In this document: piece after piece, positions 20,791 to 31,929 of the stretch
Layout: every line of letters begins with the position of its first letter
Position numbering within the stretch: position 1 is the first letter of the stretch
NCBI RefSeq assembly: GCF_024139115.2
Contig: NC_085140.1
Coordinates: 45,664,180 to 45,728,179 of the forward strand
DNA from: Armigeres subalbatus
Lineage: Eukaryota; Arthropoda; Insecta; Diptera; Culicidae
Length of the DNA stretch: 64,000 nt
Reading direction: 5' to 3'
Made by a program: the position numbers and the translations under genes
Notes under the pieces: model-generated
Seen by the model: the letters and a program-made list of their open reading frames with translations, nothing else
What the model was told of the DNA's origin: nothing
Databases searched by the model: none

Positions 20791-20842
20791 AACATCCACG
20801 CCGATTCACACTGCTGCCGATTTTCGGGCTGGCACGCACCTC

Positions 20843-22262
20843 TACATGACTGCACGTCGCCAACCACGCGGTTTACGGATCAGTGAAGGGAAATGTCATT
20901 TCGATGTCATGGGACTAATTTTCTAATAACTTTTTCCTCAAGTTATTTACAGTTGTGTTTTTTTTTATATAAACATGTAGCCCTTGCTTAGATCATTTCT
21001 TCAAATCGGATATTGGCGGCGTGAGAGCCGCATTAGACATTTTTTGAAAATTTCGGTCTAATAACTTACACTTTGTATTTAGAACAATGTTCTTTTTGAC
21101 AAAGTTCGAGGATCTTTTAAGCATTACATGTTAGTCAAAAATTGTAAATAACTTTTGAAAAAAATTATTAGTAAATTAGTAATAGCAATCGCATGACATT
21201 TTTATGAGATTTCCCATCTCTGCTACGGATGGTCCGTAAATCGTCTTCCACCTGATCAAACCATGCTCGCTGCGCACCACGTCTTCTTGTGCTCGTGAGA
21301 TCGTTATCGAGAACCATATTCACCTGATATCTGTCCGATATTCTGACTACGTGCCCTGCCCACCGCTGTCGTCAGATTTTCACGGTGTAAGCAATGGGTG
21401 GTTCTCGCTAAAGCTTATGCAGCTTGTGGTTCATACGCCTCCTTCGCGTACCGTCCACCATTTGCACCCCGTAATAGGTGCATTGTCCTGATATCGTGTT
21501 CGTAGAGGGCTACCGGTCTAATGACCATTTTGTTTGGAACGGCAGCGTCTTTTCGGAGTCCAAAGTACGTACGATGCATCTCCAAATTTCTCTGCTGGTA
21601 TCCTTTTCGGCGGTTACCAGTACGCCCAAGTACACCGATACCGCTCAAAAGAAACAGCGCCCTGTCTCTTCCAGCTGCTGCGCGTAGTCTAGGTATATCG
21701 TCTTGTAGCCGCCCAATAATGTTATGCCGCGGCATCCGACCCTTGACGCATGTTGTTTTGAGCGCAGCCATACTACAATGAGGTAGTGGTCGGATTCAAT
21801 ATTCGTACTACGAAGTGCAAGCATTCGTGATGTCGGGCAAGTATTCCCCGTCGATTGAAACGTGGTCGAATTGGTTTCCCGTATCCCGATATTGATGCGG
21901 GGGAAAAAGTACTCCGAACTACCATTCTGTGGGTGGCTGCAAAGTTTATGCATCGTATGACCATTTTCGTTCGGTACGGTATTCAGACTATCCGGTCGAA
22001 TATACTATCTGGTCCAACTATGCATAGAACAATTCTTCCTCGTTGTCGAAACGGCCTTTTATCCTTGCACATCCTTGCGCTGTGGCAGCCATCCAATCTT
22101 GCGTTGGTGCATGTTGCCAAGCATTATGAAGCCGATTCCCAGCTCGTTGGTGGTGCCATAGCTTTGGTAGAAGGTAGCCGCTCGATGCCCGCTTTTCCAC
22201 AATTTCTGTCCTGTCCCGAAAACTCTCTGCAGCGCTACGACGTAGAACTTTCTGGAGGTATT
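20843..22262 (-). pseudogene. Internally deleted RTE-like LINE copy
   Basis: On the minus strand, the 22262-21650 part matches the endonuclease region of the LINE at 36825-40123 (CAGCGCTACGACGTAG, then ...STNIESDHYLIVV, which holds the SDH motif). The 21650-21223 and 20880-20843 parts match the 3' end of pol (TYFGLRK..., then the CGCCAACCACGCGG block). The reverse-transcriptase palm between them is missing, so this is an internal deletion and not a truncation. Several frameshifts are present. A 342-bp MITE interrupts the 3' part. Confidence 0.82.
20881..21222. mobile_element. hAT-type MITE inside the LINE remnant
   Basis: The ends are CAGTGAAGGGAAATGTCAT and, inverted, CAGAGATGGGAAATCTCAT (16 of 19 identical). 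Flanks are TTACGGAT (20873-20880) and CTACGGAT (21223-21230), an 8-bp duplication with one mismatch. The LINE sequence is continuous on removal. The 342-bp body has no coding frame. Confidence 0.85.
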
Positions 22263-22289
22263 TCCTAACTATAGAACTGTTTAAGATAT

Positions 22290-22700
22290 TTACAAAAAAA
22301 ATGTGTGTAGAATTTTTCGAAAGCATTTCTGGATGAAATAGCCTAAATAAATATTCCAAGAAATTTCTGGAAGAATTTTCAAAGGAACTCTTGAAGTAAA
22401 TTCCCATGGAAATCTTGAGAATATCCGTAGAAGTAATAATTCCAGAGTAAAAGCAGCGTTTTGTTTTCGATAGTAGTAGAATCTTGTTTTGACTCTGGAA
22501 TTAAGATTACATGTCAAGTAAGTAAAAATACGAGATTACGATTTCACTGTAGAGGTGTGTTGAAGATTCGAAGAACTCCCTGGAAAAATTGAAAAAAAAT
22601 CTCATTGGAAATCAGGAGAATTTCCCTTTCGAAAATTAAAGAACTTTTCATGGAAATTTACAAGACTTTCTCGGAGTAATTTCAGAAGAATTTCGGTTGT
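22290..22700. repeat. Degenerate GGAAATTTCTGGAAGAATT array
   Basis: Repeated GAATTT, GGAAAT and TCGAAGAACT blocks of the same low-complexity class as 14795-15545, mixed with AT-rich linkers. Confidence 0.6.
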
Positions 22701-23569
22701 TGCCTGCAAATTGCTGAAAAATTGCGAATGCCCTTCAATGACTCACCTAATTTTTGATAATCGGAATGTTAAAAATGCACTTTTGGTTCTGAAGATAACT
22801 GACAGAGCCATCATCACATTAAATTCTAATAAAGATACCATCTTTTTTATGCATATTTATGATACAATTCCAGCCAGCTGGATTCCCTTAGTGCTCGAGT
22901 AGTACCATGGTGAAGCAACGATTGTCTTTTGCGTTTTGACTATATTACATACAATGCAATGGCGTCAGAGACATTGATTCCGACTGTGAAAAACGAGACC
23001 GAAATTCCTTACATGCAGGCATCAGCATCAAAGCTGACGATGGAAAGAGATTGAACTAACCTAGACTGTTGGTGTAAAGCCGTGCTGTCTGTGGGACGCG
23101 AAGCATATTTTGTAACATTATAATACAAGATGCATTTCACCGCCGTCGGCGGTCTCCGCCGCATACATAATGATGAGTGTACCTACTGTTGTAGTTCACT
23201 GGGTTGGTGAGGACCCTGCGATATGGATTGGAATGAATGTCGACTTTTGACTTTCGATTTCAGAGAAACGGGATACCATTATCTGTGTACCTAATTGAAT
23301 ATTTGTGAAATTTTGAATTAAAGGTAGTTTCTTTGATTATCAGATATTTTGAATTCACATAATAATTCTAAAATAACTACCAATTCATCCTCAAGTTCAA
23401 ATCCGACAATAGCAACGTTGCATACCCAAAATACATGCTACGGATGATGCTACTCAGGATAACGCGAGGTGATGTTAGCCCGGGATGTAACGTTGGCTCA
23501 TCACGTAAAATAATTAATAATTCAGTGATAATAAATCGTTTTGTAGAGAGATATTTATTACTGCGTTTT
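22701..23569. other. Unassigned DNA
   Basis: No gene is seen. A short CG-rich palindrome, CCGCCGTCGGCGG, lies near 23140. No long frames or terminal repeats were found. Confidence 0.4.
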
Positions 23570-23696
23570 TGCCTTTCTCGTACACTAAGTGTACGTAAAG
23601 GCTATAATATTGCTCCAAAAACAAAATTTTGATAGGAGGCCCTGAGGGCCGATTTTTAAATACCGATCGACTCAGCTCGACGAATTGAGGTGATGT

Positions 23697-23745
23697 CTGT
23701 ATGTGTGTATGTATGTGTGTGTGTGTGTATGTGTGTATGTGTACA
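23697..23745. repeat. (TG)n/(TATG)n microsatellite
   Basis: A run of GTATGTGTGTATG / TGTGTGTGTG alternations about 48 bp long. Confidence 0.9.
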
Positions 23746-23928
23746 AATTTTGTAGACACACTTTTTTGAATTGTCCGATTTGCTCGCAACAAGTTGCAGT
23801 CGACGCGGAATTCAGTCCCATTGTTTGCTATTGAAAATTAGATCAATAGCTCATCGCAATCTGGAGTTATGACCAAAAAACTGTTTTTGCGTATAAAAAT
23901 AATAACATAATGTTCTATGCTGAATTCA

Positions 23929-23998
23929 CCTAGATTCGAACCGCTGACCTCTGGGGTGGAAAGCGCTTGCCATACCACAAAACCATCGGAACACACAT
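23929..23998 (-). mobile_element. tRNA-like SINE head (minus strand)
   Basis: On the minus strand, TGGTATGGCAAGCGC (A-box-like) is followed about 30 bp on by GGTTCGAATCTAGG (B box). The spacing fits a pol III promoter. No tRNA cloverleaf closes, so this is a SINE head and not a tRNA gene. Confidence 0.5.
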
Positions 23999-24082
23999 GG
24001 TGTGAGTAAATATAAGTCGTACAGTATTCATCAAATTGGTATATGTTCATTTCTTTTCAAAGCCACAGAGTTCACTCTGCTA

Positions 24083-24230
24083 GGGTAACGGTACCAATAT
24101 TGGAAGTATTATTGAATCAATGAAAGAAAATATATATTTGATAATTCGAAATTGATAGTTTCAATGCATCAGCTAATAGACAAACTTTGAATTTGCTAGA
24201 AATGAAATTGGATTCATTTCGTCTTGATAA
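24083..24230. mobile_element. Second copy of the TAGGGTAACGGTACC repeat
   Basis: TAGGGTAACGGTACCAATAT and the following GGAAGTATTA, GAAAATATAT and AGCTAATAGACAAA align with 1414-1530 in the same order. The right end is not identified. Confidence 0.6.
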
Positions 24231-24360
24231 TCAATCTAATTTTCTTGGAAGTAAAATGAGCTCACCTATACTGCCGTCGCAAGCATAATCGTCCAATATT
24301 GATTTTGCATGGAAGAAAATATGGAACAGTTACGCTTGCGGCGGCAGTATATAGGTAGGA

Positions 24361-25104
24361 AAGCCAATTTGTTTGGGAAATTATTGTTTTCAATTAGTAT
24401 TCATAATGGTATAATGACAACGTGTCGCTTCAAGTAAAGCAAACGTTAAGTAATGCAATGATGAACAATATTATCGGGAACCCATTGTCTCCACTGAGGG
24501 CATGATCGTAATAACGTTTTTCTAACGTTTCACGATTAATAACGTTTCTCTTTACTAAACGTAATCAGGCCAGGCCTATTTTGCTATCATGCGCTCGCAT
24601 ACTCTATATACGAGTGAACTTCTCACGTGGCATCTTTTTTTGTGGCGTTCAATCAGCGTATGGGAGCGCAGCTGATGTGCGTGAGGACGCTATACAAGCA
24701 CATTTCGGCGGGAGCGAACGGCACTGCATTCGCTTCAGTCGCTTGCCGTCGGATGAATATCGCAGAAAGAAGCATCACCAACACACACCGCATTGGCCCT
24801 GACGAAAGCGAGTAAACAAAATGGGGCCCGGATGATGCCTTTTTATTTCACCCGGCAAGGAATACAGAGCGTAAATTTTAACATGATTGTTAAAACGTTA
24901 AAACACATTTTAGGTGAAGACTTCGGCTATCTGTTGGTGGTGTTGGATTGCGTGGGAGTGCTCTTGCCTCTCAGATTTGACGAATCGATGTTTTAATCTT
25001 TGTTTACAAATGCAGAGAAGTCGTTTTAAAAATTTGGTATTGAGTTATAGAAAATAAAAATTGTTTAAAGTGCATTGGTATTATACTAGAAAATATGTTT
25101 TTGA
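24361..25104. other. Unassigned DNA
   Basis: No recognisable gene. Short overlapping frames (up to 73 codons) near 24581-24996 have no domain signal. Confidence 0.4.
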
Positions 25105-25200
25105 ATAAAAATTAGAACCGATCGAGCGTCGAACGCAGACTCTCTGAGTGAGAGCCTAGAACTTCACCCCTCAACTATCTTTACTCCTTGAAAGAGTGGT
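25105..25200 (-). mobile_element. Possible tRNA-like SINE head (minus strand)
   Basis: On the minus strand TAGTTGAGGGGTGAAG and, about 35 bp later, GCGTTCGACGC resemble A and B boxes. The B box is imperfect. A SINE remnant is the simplest reading. Confidence 0.35.
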
Positions 25201-25842
25201 GATCGAAGTATAACAGGTTATACGCAATTTGCACTGATCATCGGCTGCTTGTGCATTCGTGCGGCAACGCACCGGGTGCTGTGTTTAGGTTCCGTGGCAT
25301 ATTTAAATCATCTGACGTTGAAAAACATATACGATTGAGTTTACGTCATGTGCTTTTGTGTCAATTCATTCAGATATGTCACCTAATATTCATAATGTTT
25401 TGGTGTGCAAGGAAGCAACTTCAGAATCAATTTCAACATTTGATTTGAATCCACTGTAATGTACTCTTCTTGGCGTCGCAGCAAATACATAATTCATATT
25501 GGCACAGTATATGTAAAACATGGCTGGCCTAACAATTAGTTTGTAAATAAAACAATTTATTTTAGTAAATGGTTTTGATTTTCTATAAATATGAACTTAC
25601 TATATTCGTACCTATTCGCTTGCATACCTTCTGTGTTTTTGATAGTTAATTAATTCATGCTACACATAAGTCCTAAATCTTGGACTTCACTAGAGCAAAT
25701 AATTGGAACCCCATTCATAGCGACAACATATCTGTGTGAAGATTTAAAATAGCACGCGGATTATGTGGGAGAAGCTGAGTTTCGGAGAAAATTTTTCTTT
25801 TTGGCAAGTCAATGGAAAATGTATCCAAACTTTTCTACAATC

Positions 25843-26035
25843 CAAGCATGTTTTGGATCATGTAGTAATCTAAGTTCGATCATTTAGTTTGTCGATTACT
25901 CATACCAGAATTTAAATTTTAAAACGTGTTTTATGGTGGACTTCTGATGCGAATATTTTTCGACATTTAACCTCTGGAATGAGTTATTGACTAAATTATC
26001 GAACCTATATTACTAAATGATCGAAAACATCCTTG
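25843..26035. mobile_element. Decayed fold-back MITE (CAAGGATGTTATCGATC family)
   Basis: The left end CAAGCATGTTTTGGATCATG and the right end inverse CAAGGATGTTTTCGATCATT match the termini of the element at 28787-29210. Both arms carry TTCGATCATTTAG and GTTTGTC/GACTAAA blocks. Flanks CTACAATC and CTATTATC agree at 6 of 8 positions, consistent with an old 8-bp duplication. Confidence 0.72.
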
Positions 26036-26569
26036 CTATTATCCATAACAAATTACACTAACGCAAACAACGATTTTTGATTCCCTGATAGAATAATATC
26101 AGGTATGCAATCAGTATGATATAAAGTATTACACATTATAGGCCCAAGTATGCTGATTTAGGTAACATTAGCTCTGTTACGAGTAATCTATCAGATTTTG
26201 TACAGGGATAGTTTACCTGTACAGAGTGATCTGATAAATAATTTTAGATCAGTTCAGTATAATATATACAAAAGCAAATTAAAATTAATCAATTTTAATC
26301 AAACCTCCGGTTAATCACTCCGAAATGCTCTCCATATGAAGAAAAGCAACCCTAGTAGAATTCTCTTCAGATTTTATTAAGTCGGATCAAATTCGTAAAT
26401 CTTAGTTAAAAAGTGGTTAAATTCAATGACAAAAACGGAACTGCTCATCAGCAAAAAATGAATTCTTATCTATATGATGAAGAATCATACTATTCCAGAA
26501 GGTGCCAGAAGCCTAAGCTGGATTCTGACTTCAAAACAGGAAACACTCGAAAGTTTGTCAATTGAACAA

Positions 26570-26900
26570 AATTATGGATCATATTACCGAAGTTATGGAT
26601 CATAATCACGATAAATATTTGCAAAATTGTATTTTTTATTAAATGTAGTTTTCTATGGATAATTTTCCAAACATTTATGGATCATTTGTTCATGGGAAAA
26701 TAGCAGGAATGATATTGTTTTTCTTGATCATGTTTGAAGGTACATACTTATTTTCCAATTATTATTTGATATATTTTTTCAGCTTGGTTATGCTTAGTTA
26801 TGGATCTTAAAATTATTCTTTATGGAGAAGCCTGAACTATTTTTTGGATTTAAGGTAGCGTTTTATTGAACATTCAGATGTTATTTATGGATCGTTTTTG
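26570..26900. repeat. Dispersed TTATGGATCAT motif
   Basis: TTATGGATC(A/T) occurs at about 26571, 26592, 26675, 26797 and 26883 in AT-rich DNA. This may be a decayed low-copy tandem repeat; no fixed period is evident. Confidence 0.4.
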
Positions 26901-27020
26901 TGCATTTAACGGTACAAAGGGCTGCCACAAACAAATGTGAAAAAGAAGCCCTATTTAGTGTTAAATATATTAGACTTTTCTAATATGTTTGTCAACCCTT
27001 TTGAACGAGCGAGAAAGGCA

Positions 27021-28778
27021 TCATCACCGCTAGGTGGATTAATCAGGGTTTTTAATGTATGAAGCACATGCGTGAAAAATGACTTTGTCTCCGTTTTTTA
27101 GCAGCTACTAAAGCGGGCAGTTTGTGGAAGATTTATTTTCTATTGTCCAATAAAGTAGTTTACTGAATGGACTCACATATTTTCGCACATTTAAATTAAC
27201 GAATAACAATCACACTATTTTGGCATTCATATTAAATTCACAATATACCGACACGATTAACCAAAACTTTATTGGACAATATTTGAAATGCTCGTCACTA
27301 AAATGTAGCTTACGATTTACATTTGAGGCAGCAAATTATAATTGCCTGCTTTGCAGTTTTTACAAACGATTTATAGTGAATAATGGCCAACCTTTCTGAA
27401 AATGCATCTACCACCAGAGCTCAGATTAGGAAAATTTTCCGAACATAAAGTCTATTTCGCACGAAACTTTTGATGGCTCAAATAATAGATTGTGCACAAT
27501 TATTGTTGTTTTTGACTACTTGGCGTAATAACCAAAAGTAAACAAGCCGTCTAGTGGCATAATTTTGGTTAGAGCTTCAATAAATAAAGATTTACAACGA
27601 TAAATGTGCTCAACCACAGCATATTGGGTTTGAGCCACATACTCTATACAAGAAATTAGTCGCTTCTTCAATTTCGCTTCTACCGTTTTTTAGTCACGAA
27701 GCGCATTTCAACACGTGTCAAACTACTTAATCGCAGCACATTACCAGCTATTTTAGTCGCTAACATATTTCATAACTATTTCACACAATTAAAACTAATT
27801 AAGCTCAGCCACTTTCAAACGTGAAGACCGATTTTGACTCTCTCGTGATGCCAAGGAAAGATTAATATGTAGGTCCCTCCTTTCAGTTGAGCTGCCGGCG
27901 AGCTCTTTCATTACCAATCCAAATCGATCGGTACCGAAAATACACATCGCATTGGGGGACAAACCTTTGCTTAACACATTTGTGCGATGCTAGCATTGAT
28001 CAAATCGTCAATGCAATATTGGCCGTTTATTGAAAGCGAAATGTTGAGGACTTCCAAACACTTTGGTACCTTCACCGATGGATGGATGAGACAACGAAGC
28101 ACTTGCGAGATCCAATTGATTATTTAGCGCTAAAGTGGAATCTGTGACGATGTAACACCGCCGTAATTAATTTCATCATTGACAGAGATCCTATATATGT
28201 CTTGCCTTCAGTTCAGTAGTTTGAACGGGGAACCATAGTGACCAACCAAGGTATGAAGCTTGTGTGTCTAGTCGAACCTCTTTGCACTCCTAGTCCAGCG
28301 TGGTTATGCTTACGCATGTCGTCTATCCCAAACCGGTCGATAGCGGCATTAGGATCATAGTGCCAACTTGGGTTTGGTCAGGTTCATAATTAATATTTCT
28401 TAGATAGAGACCAGTCAGATATTGGTCAGCTGTCGAAAGGCGGAAGATTTTGCCTCCTTGATACTAAATGGTGATAATGACGGTCGTGAAACCATTTGAA
28501 TGATAGTTTTTAGTATGGGAACTCTTGGATATGGTCGTAGCATTTATGAATTACGTTGTAAAGGCGAAACAGTTCGTAAAAAGCAAAAGTAGGTTCCATA
28601 AATCAATCCTCATGAAATGCCGCTCAAATTGAGTTCATGAGTTTTTAATAAATTTGTCGGTGATAACAGCGATATCAAAATTTGCTTAGAAATCCAGTTC
28701 AGTGTCGGAAAACAGTCCTTGTCAAACATTGTATAGCATCATGGCGAGCCGGGAAAGCTGGATGGCAGTGCAATTTTA
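27021..28778. other. Unassigned DNA
   Basis: No convincing gene, repeat or element ends were found. The stretch 28190-28215 has TATATAT followed about 22 bp later by TTCAGTTCAGT, which looks like an insect TATA/Inr pair, but no frame of useful length follows. Confidence 0.4.
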
Positions 28779-28786
28779 GTCTGAAT

Positions 28787-29210
28787 CAAGGATGTTATCG
28801 ATCATTTAGTAATTCGCGTTCGATCATTTAGTAGTTTGTCAATAACTCATTCCAGAAGCTGAATTTCAAAATGTGTTATACGGTGGACTTCTAGTGCAAA
28901 GGTTTATCTACAACTCTGCCTAATGGTTCGTTGTTAGAAGTCAAATATTAACGGAGTTATAGCGCTAGTTGCAGTGACTTAAACTAAATGATTGGAATTT
29001 TGTTATCATTTAGTCTAAGTTACTTTAACTATAGCTATAACTTCGTTACTAGTGGAATTCAAACAACGAACCATAAGGCAAAGTTGCAGAAAAACCTTCG
29101 CACTAGTAGTTCACCATACAACACATTTTGAAATTCAGCTTTTGGAGTGAGTTATTGACAAACTACTAAATGATCGAACGCGAATTGCTAAATGATCGAT
29201 AACATCCTTG
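28787..29210. mobile_element. Fold-back MITE with perfect 8-bp TSD
   Basis: Long inverted arms begin CAAGGATGTTATCGATCATT and end with the inverse. About 150-200 bp on each side pair almost fully (GATCATTTAGTAGTTTGTCA, TGTTGTATGGTGAACTACTA-like blocks). Exact 8-bp duplications GTCTGAAT lie at 28779-28786 and 29211-29218. It is 424 bp and has no protein. An 8-bp duplication points to hAT-type mobilisation. Related copies lie at 25843 and, as a single arm, at 49387. Confidence 0.93.
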
Positions 29211-29218
29211 GTCTGAAT

Positions 29219-30504
29219 TATAGTTTCTGTTTGAGGATAGGTGAGACCAATGTCAATTGTTAATCGCATATTCATGGAGTCGGCAATCACATTCATGGCA
29301 CCAATTGACAACAGCACGTCATGTTTTGAGCACATCGATATCCGGTATACTTAACCCTTCATTGTTTTCTCCTGCCAAACAACTTTTCACAATTTGTAAA
29401 CAATGACCATATTACACCCAGTAGTGGAATGTGTAAACCGTTTGAAACTAATGCCATTATGTTTCGACACACCGTCAAACGCGCGTGCCACGTGCCGAAA
29501 TTTGCATTTTCACCTCTCGGCTGGTACTCGCTGAATATTAGATTGAAGATATTGGACACATCTCGACAGGAGAGTCAACGGAATAGGAGCCCTACCAAAC
29601 AACACTCCACGATTTGCTTCTAGTCTATTAATTCATGACACGTGAGCCCACCGCCGCCATCGGGCATCTATTCGACCATCATCGGAATGCGTAATAACCA
29701 CTGTTGACCGTTGGGCCGAGCACGGCCACACATACAAAAGACGCATTATGAAGATGTCCAGATTGAACCATAATTTATCACAATTGTACCTTACCGTCGT
29801 ATTCCGACTCGTGCCGGAGAAGAATTTAGATATTTCCGCGTGAATAGATTACTCTCGCACCATTTCCAACAGATCGAACTGAAACAGATTCAACAAATTG
29901 TCTCGGCATTCATTCAGCCGGCAGCTAGTGCCGGGGATTTCGGTCCAAATTTCAAAAGGCCGATCCCAATCTCCGCCGCCCAGCTTCCGTGTAAGAATGG
30001 ACAACTTGATTCAGGTTCTGAGCCGAGAATTTATTACTTTGATTATATCTTTTTCTTCTCGTCCTCTTTGAAGCAGTAGCATGAAGTATTCTAAAACCAA
30101 ACAATGGGATATTTTCGTCGGTTCAGTACGTTACGAAAAGAATGTTCATTTTTGAATACAAATCCTTCGCTTATTCATATGGTCTCAAACGTCCATTCGT
30201 CGCTTATTTTCTCTTAAGTCAACTACAAGTTTAGACTGCCTTCAGTGATCAATAATCTTCTGAAGCAATACACGTATCATGAGATGTAACTTTTCTTTGG
30301 ATATTATAAACTGTGGAAGTTCAAGACTGTGATCACTTTCTTTACACAGATTTCTGTTTTTACACGATTGTTTTTTGGTTGTATTTTTCATTAATTGTTG
30401 ATCATTAATTGTTGTTCACAAAATTATTGAAAACCCCCATTTTTTTTTATTTAATAATATTATAGGTAAACATTTTGAAAATAAGAAATAGTAGAAAATT
30501 GTTT
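29219..30504. other. Unassigned DNA
   Basis: No element ends or gene recognised. Frames of 60-79 codons at 29359-29623 and 29840-30079 have no family resemblance that I can name. Confidence 0.4.
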
Positions 30505-31565
30505 TCTTATTGAGTGAAGTGAGAAGTGAGATGTTCGACGTGAATAGTGAACAGCAAGATCCGAGTAGCGCAAAATGAAAAGTTCGATATGAGTACAAAG
30601 TAGTGACCAGTAAGTACTGGGAAACGAAGTGGGTATTGAGTAGTGAGATGCGTGCAGTAACATGTGAGTAGTGAAAAGTAAAAAATGAAAAGTGAGTGGT
30701 GAGAAATTAGTTGTGAGATGTGACGTGTGAAGTAGGATGTGAGTAGTAAAATGAACAGAAGCAAGGGGTGAGAAGTGAGAGATGATAATTGGAGAGTAAG
30801 ATGTTGAGTAAGGAGAAGGAAGTGAAAAGATATAAGACAGAAAGAAGAAAAAAGACAGAAGAAAGAAGAAAAAAGAAAGAAGGAAAGAGAAAGAATCTCG
30901 TTTCTTACCTATCGTTCCTCGGTCCTCATTTCTCTTACCACTCCCTTCTCACAACTCACATTTCCCTCCTAATTTCTCACTTCTCTCTTCGCACATCTCG
31001 CTTCTCACCTCCCTCTTCCCATTACTCACTTCTGATTTCGCACTTCTCAGTTCTAATTTTTCACTTTTCACTTATAACGACTTCTATCTCATTTCGCACT
31101 TATCACATCTCACTTCTAACTTCTAACTTTTCACTTCTCCTTACTACTTGAAATGTAAAATTTCTCAATTCTAACTACTCACTTCTCATTTCTCAATCTC
31201 TGCTACTCACTTCTCAATTCTTACTTCGCACATCTCACTTCTCATTTCTCATTTTTCAATTTTTACTTCGCATTTCTCACTTCTAATTTCTTATACTTTT
31301 CACTACTCGCTACTCACTTCGCACTCCGAATTGCTCATTTCTAACATCTCATTTCTCGCCGCTCCCACTACTCACCTCTTACTTCATACTTTGCACTTCT
31401 CACTTCTCATTTCTCACTTCTCACTTTTCACTTCTTACTTCGGATTCCTCACGTCTCACTTCTAAATTTTCACTTCTTACTTCTCATTTCTCACTTAAAA
31501 CCTTCTATTTCTCACTTCTCATTTTTCTTTTCTCACTTCTCACTTATCATTTTTCACTTCCAACT
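30505..31565. repeat. Inverted CTCACTTCTCAT simple-repeat array
   Basis: From 30505 to about 30790 the sequence is GAGAAGTGAGATGTGAGTAG-like on the plus strand. A purine-rich AAGAAGAAAAAAGACAG bridge follows (30800-30900). From 30940 to 31565 the complementary type TTCTCACTTCTCATTTCTCA runs. Periodicity is about 10-13 bp. The two halves are inverted and could form one large hairpin. Open frames here (e.g. on plus 30789-31151) are by-products of the repeat. Confidence 0.9.
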
Positions 31566-31597
31566 TCTAACTATATCATGTGAACTGATTCTGACAA

Positions 31598-31773
31598 CAT
31601 CGAGTTAGCGAGGTGAAATGCATTGAGAAATTACTCCGACTTAGAGAATATCGAGTTAAGGAAGATATCGACTTACGGAGGGAACGCAGTATACTAGATT
31701 CAAGGGACTTTGAATTTCATCGAGTAAGGGAAAATATCGAGTTACAGAACATCGAGTTAGGGGGAGTTCACTG
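31598..31773. mobile_element. End of a Tc1/mariner (pogo/Tigger-like) element
   Basis: ATCGAGTTA is repeated at about 31599, 31649, 31735 and 31751, with variants between. The right terminus, inverted, reads CAGTGAACTCCCCCTAACTC and is followed by TA, the Tc1/mariner target. The CAGT-GAACTCCCCCTAACTCGATG style recalls Tigger-type ends. The left terminus is not clear, so this is probably a fragment. Confidence 0.5.
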
Positions 31774-31929
31774 TATTAATAAGTAGGGTTTTTTTGGGAG
31801 CGTAGAACCACTGCGTCCATTGAGTTGAACCCCTGATTACTATTAACTATGTAATCGCATCTTGTAGGTTGATCACCATTTGTCAAGTAAACAACCTAAG
31901 ACCCGTATTTTCCCAGCCCGTTATACATA
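31774..31929. other. Short spacer
   Basis: Non-coding link between the Tigger-like end and the decayed LINE. Nothing recognised. Confidence 0.4.

Larger units (their letters stand above)
23570..27020. mobile_element. Candidate element bounded by TGCCTTTCTCG inverted ends
   Basis: TGCCTTTCTCG at 23570-23580 and its exact inverse CGAGAAAGGCA at 27010-27020 could be the ends of a 3.45-kb element. The inner left flank also has the palindrome GTACACTAAGTGTAC. No target duplication is visible and the interior is non-coding, so these could equally be two separate copies of an end motif. Treat as a hypothesis. Confidence 0.35.

Noticed and set aside
28186..28215. TATA box plus TTCAGT initiator
   Set aside because: The motif pair could be chance. 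No coding frame, exon signal or repeat-element start follows.
30789..31151. 120-codon frame rich in SHFSLLT
   Set aside because: Translation of the CTCACTT simple repeat; a low-complexity by-product.
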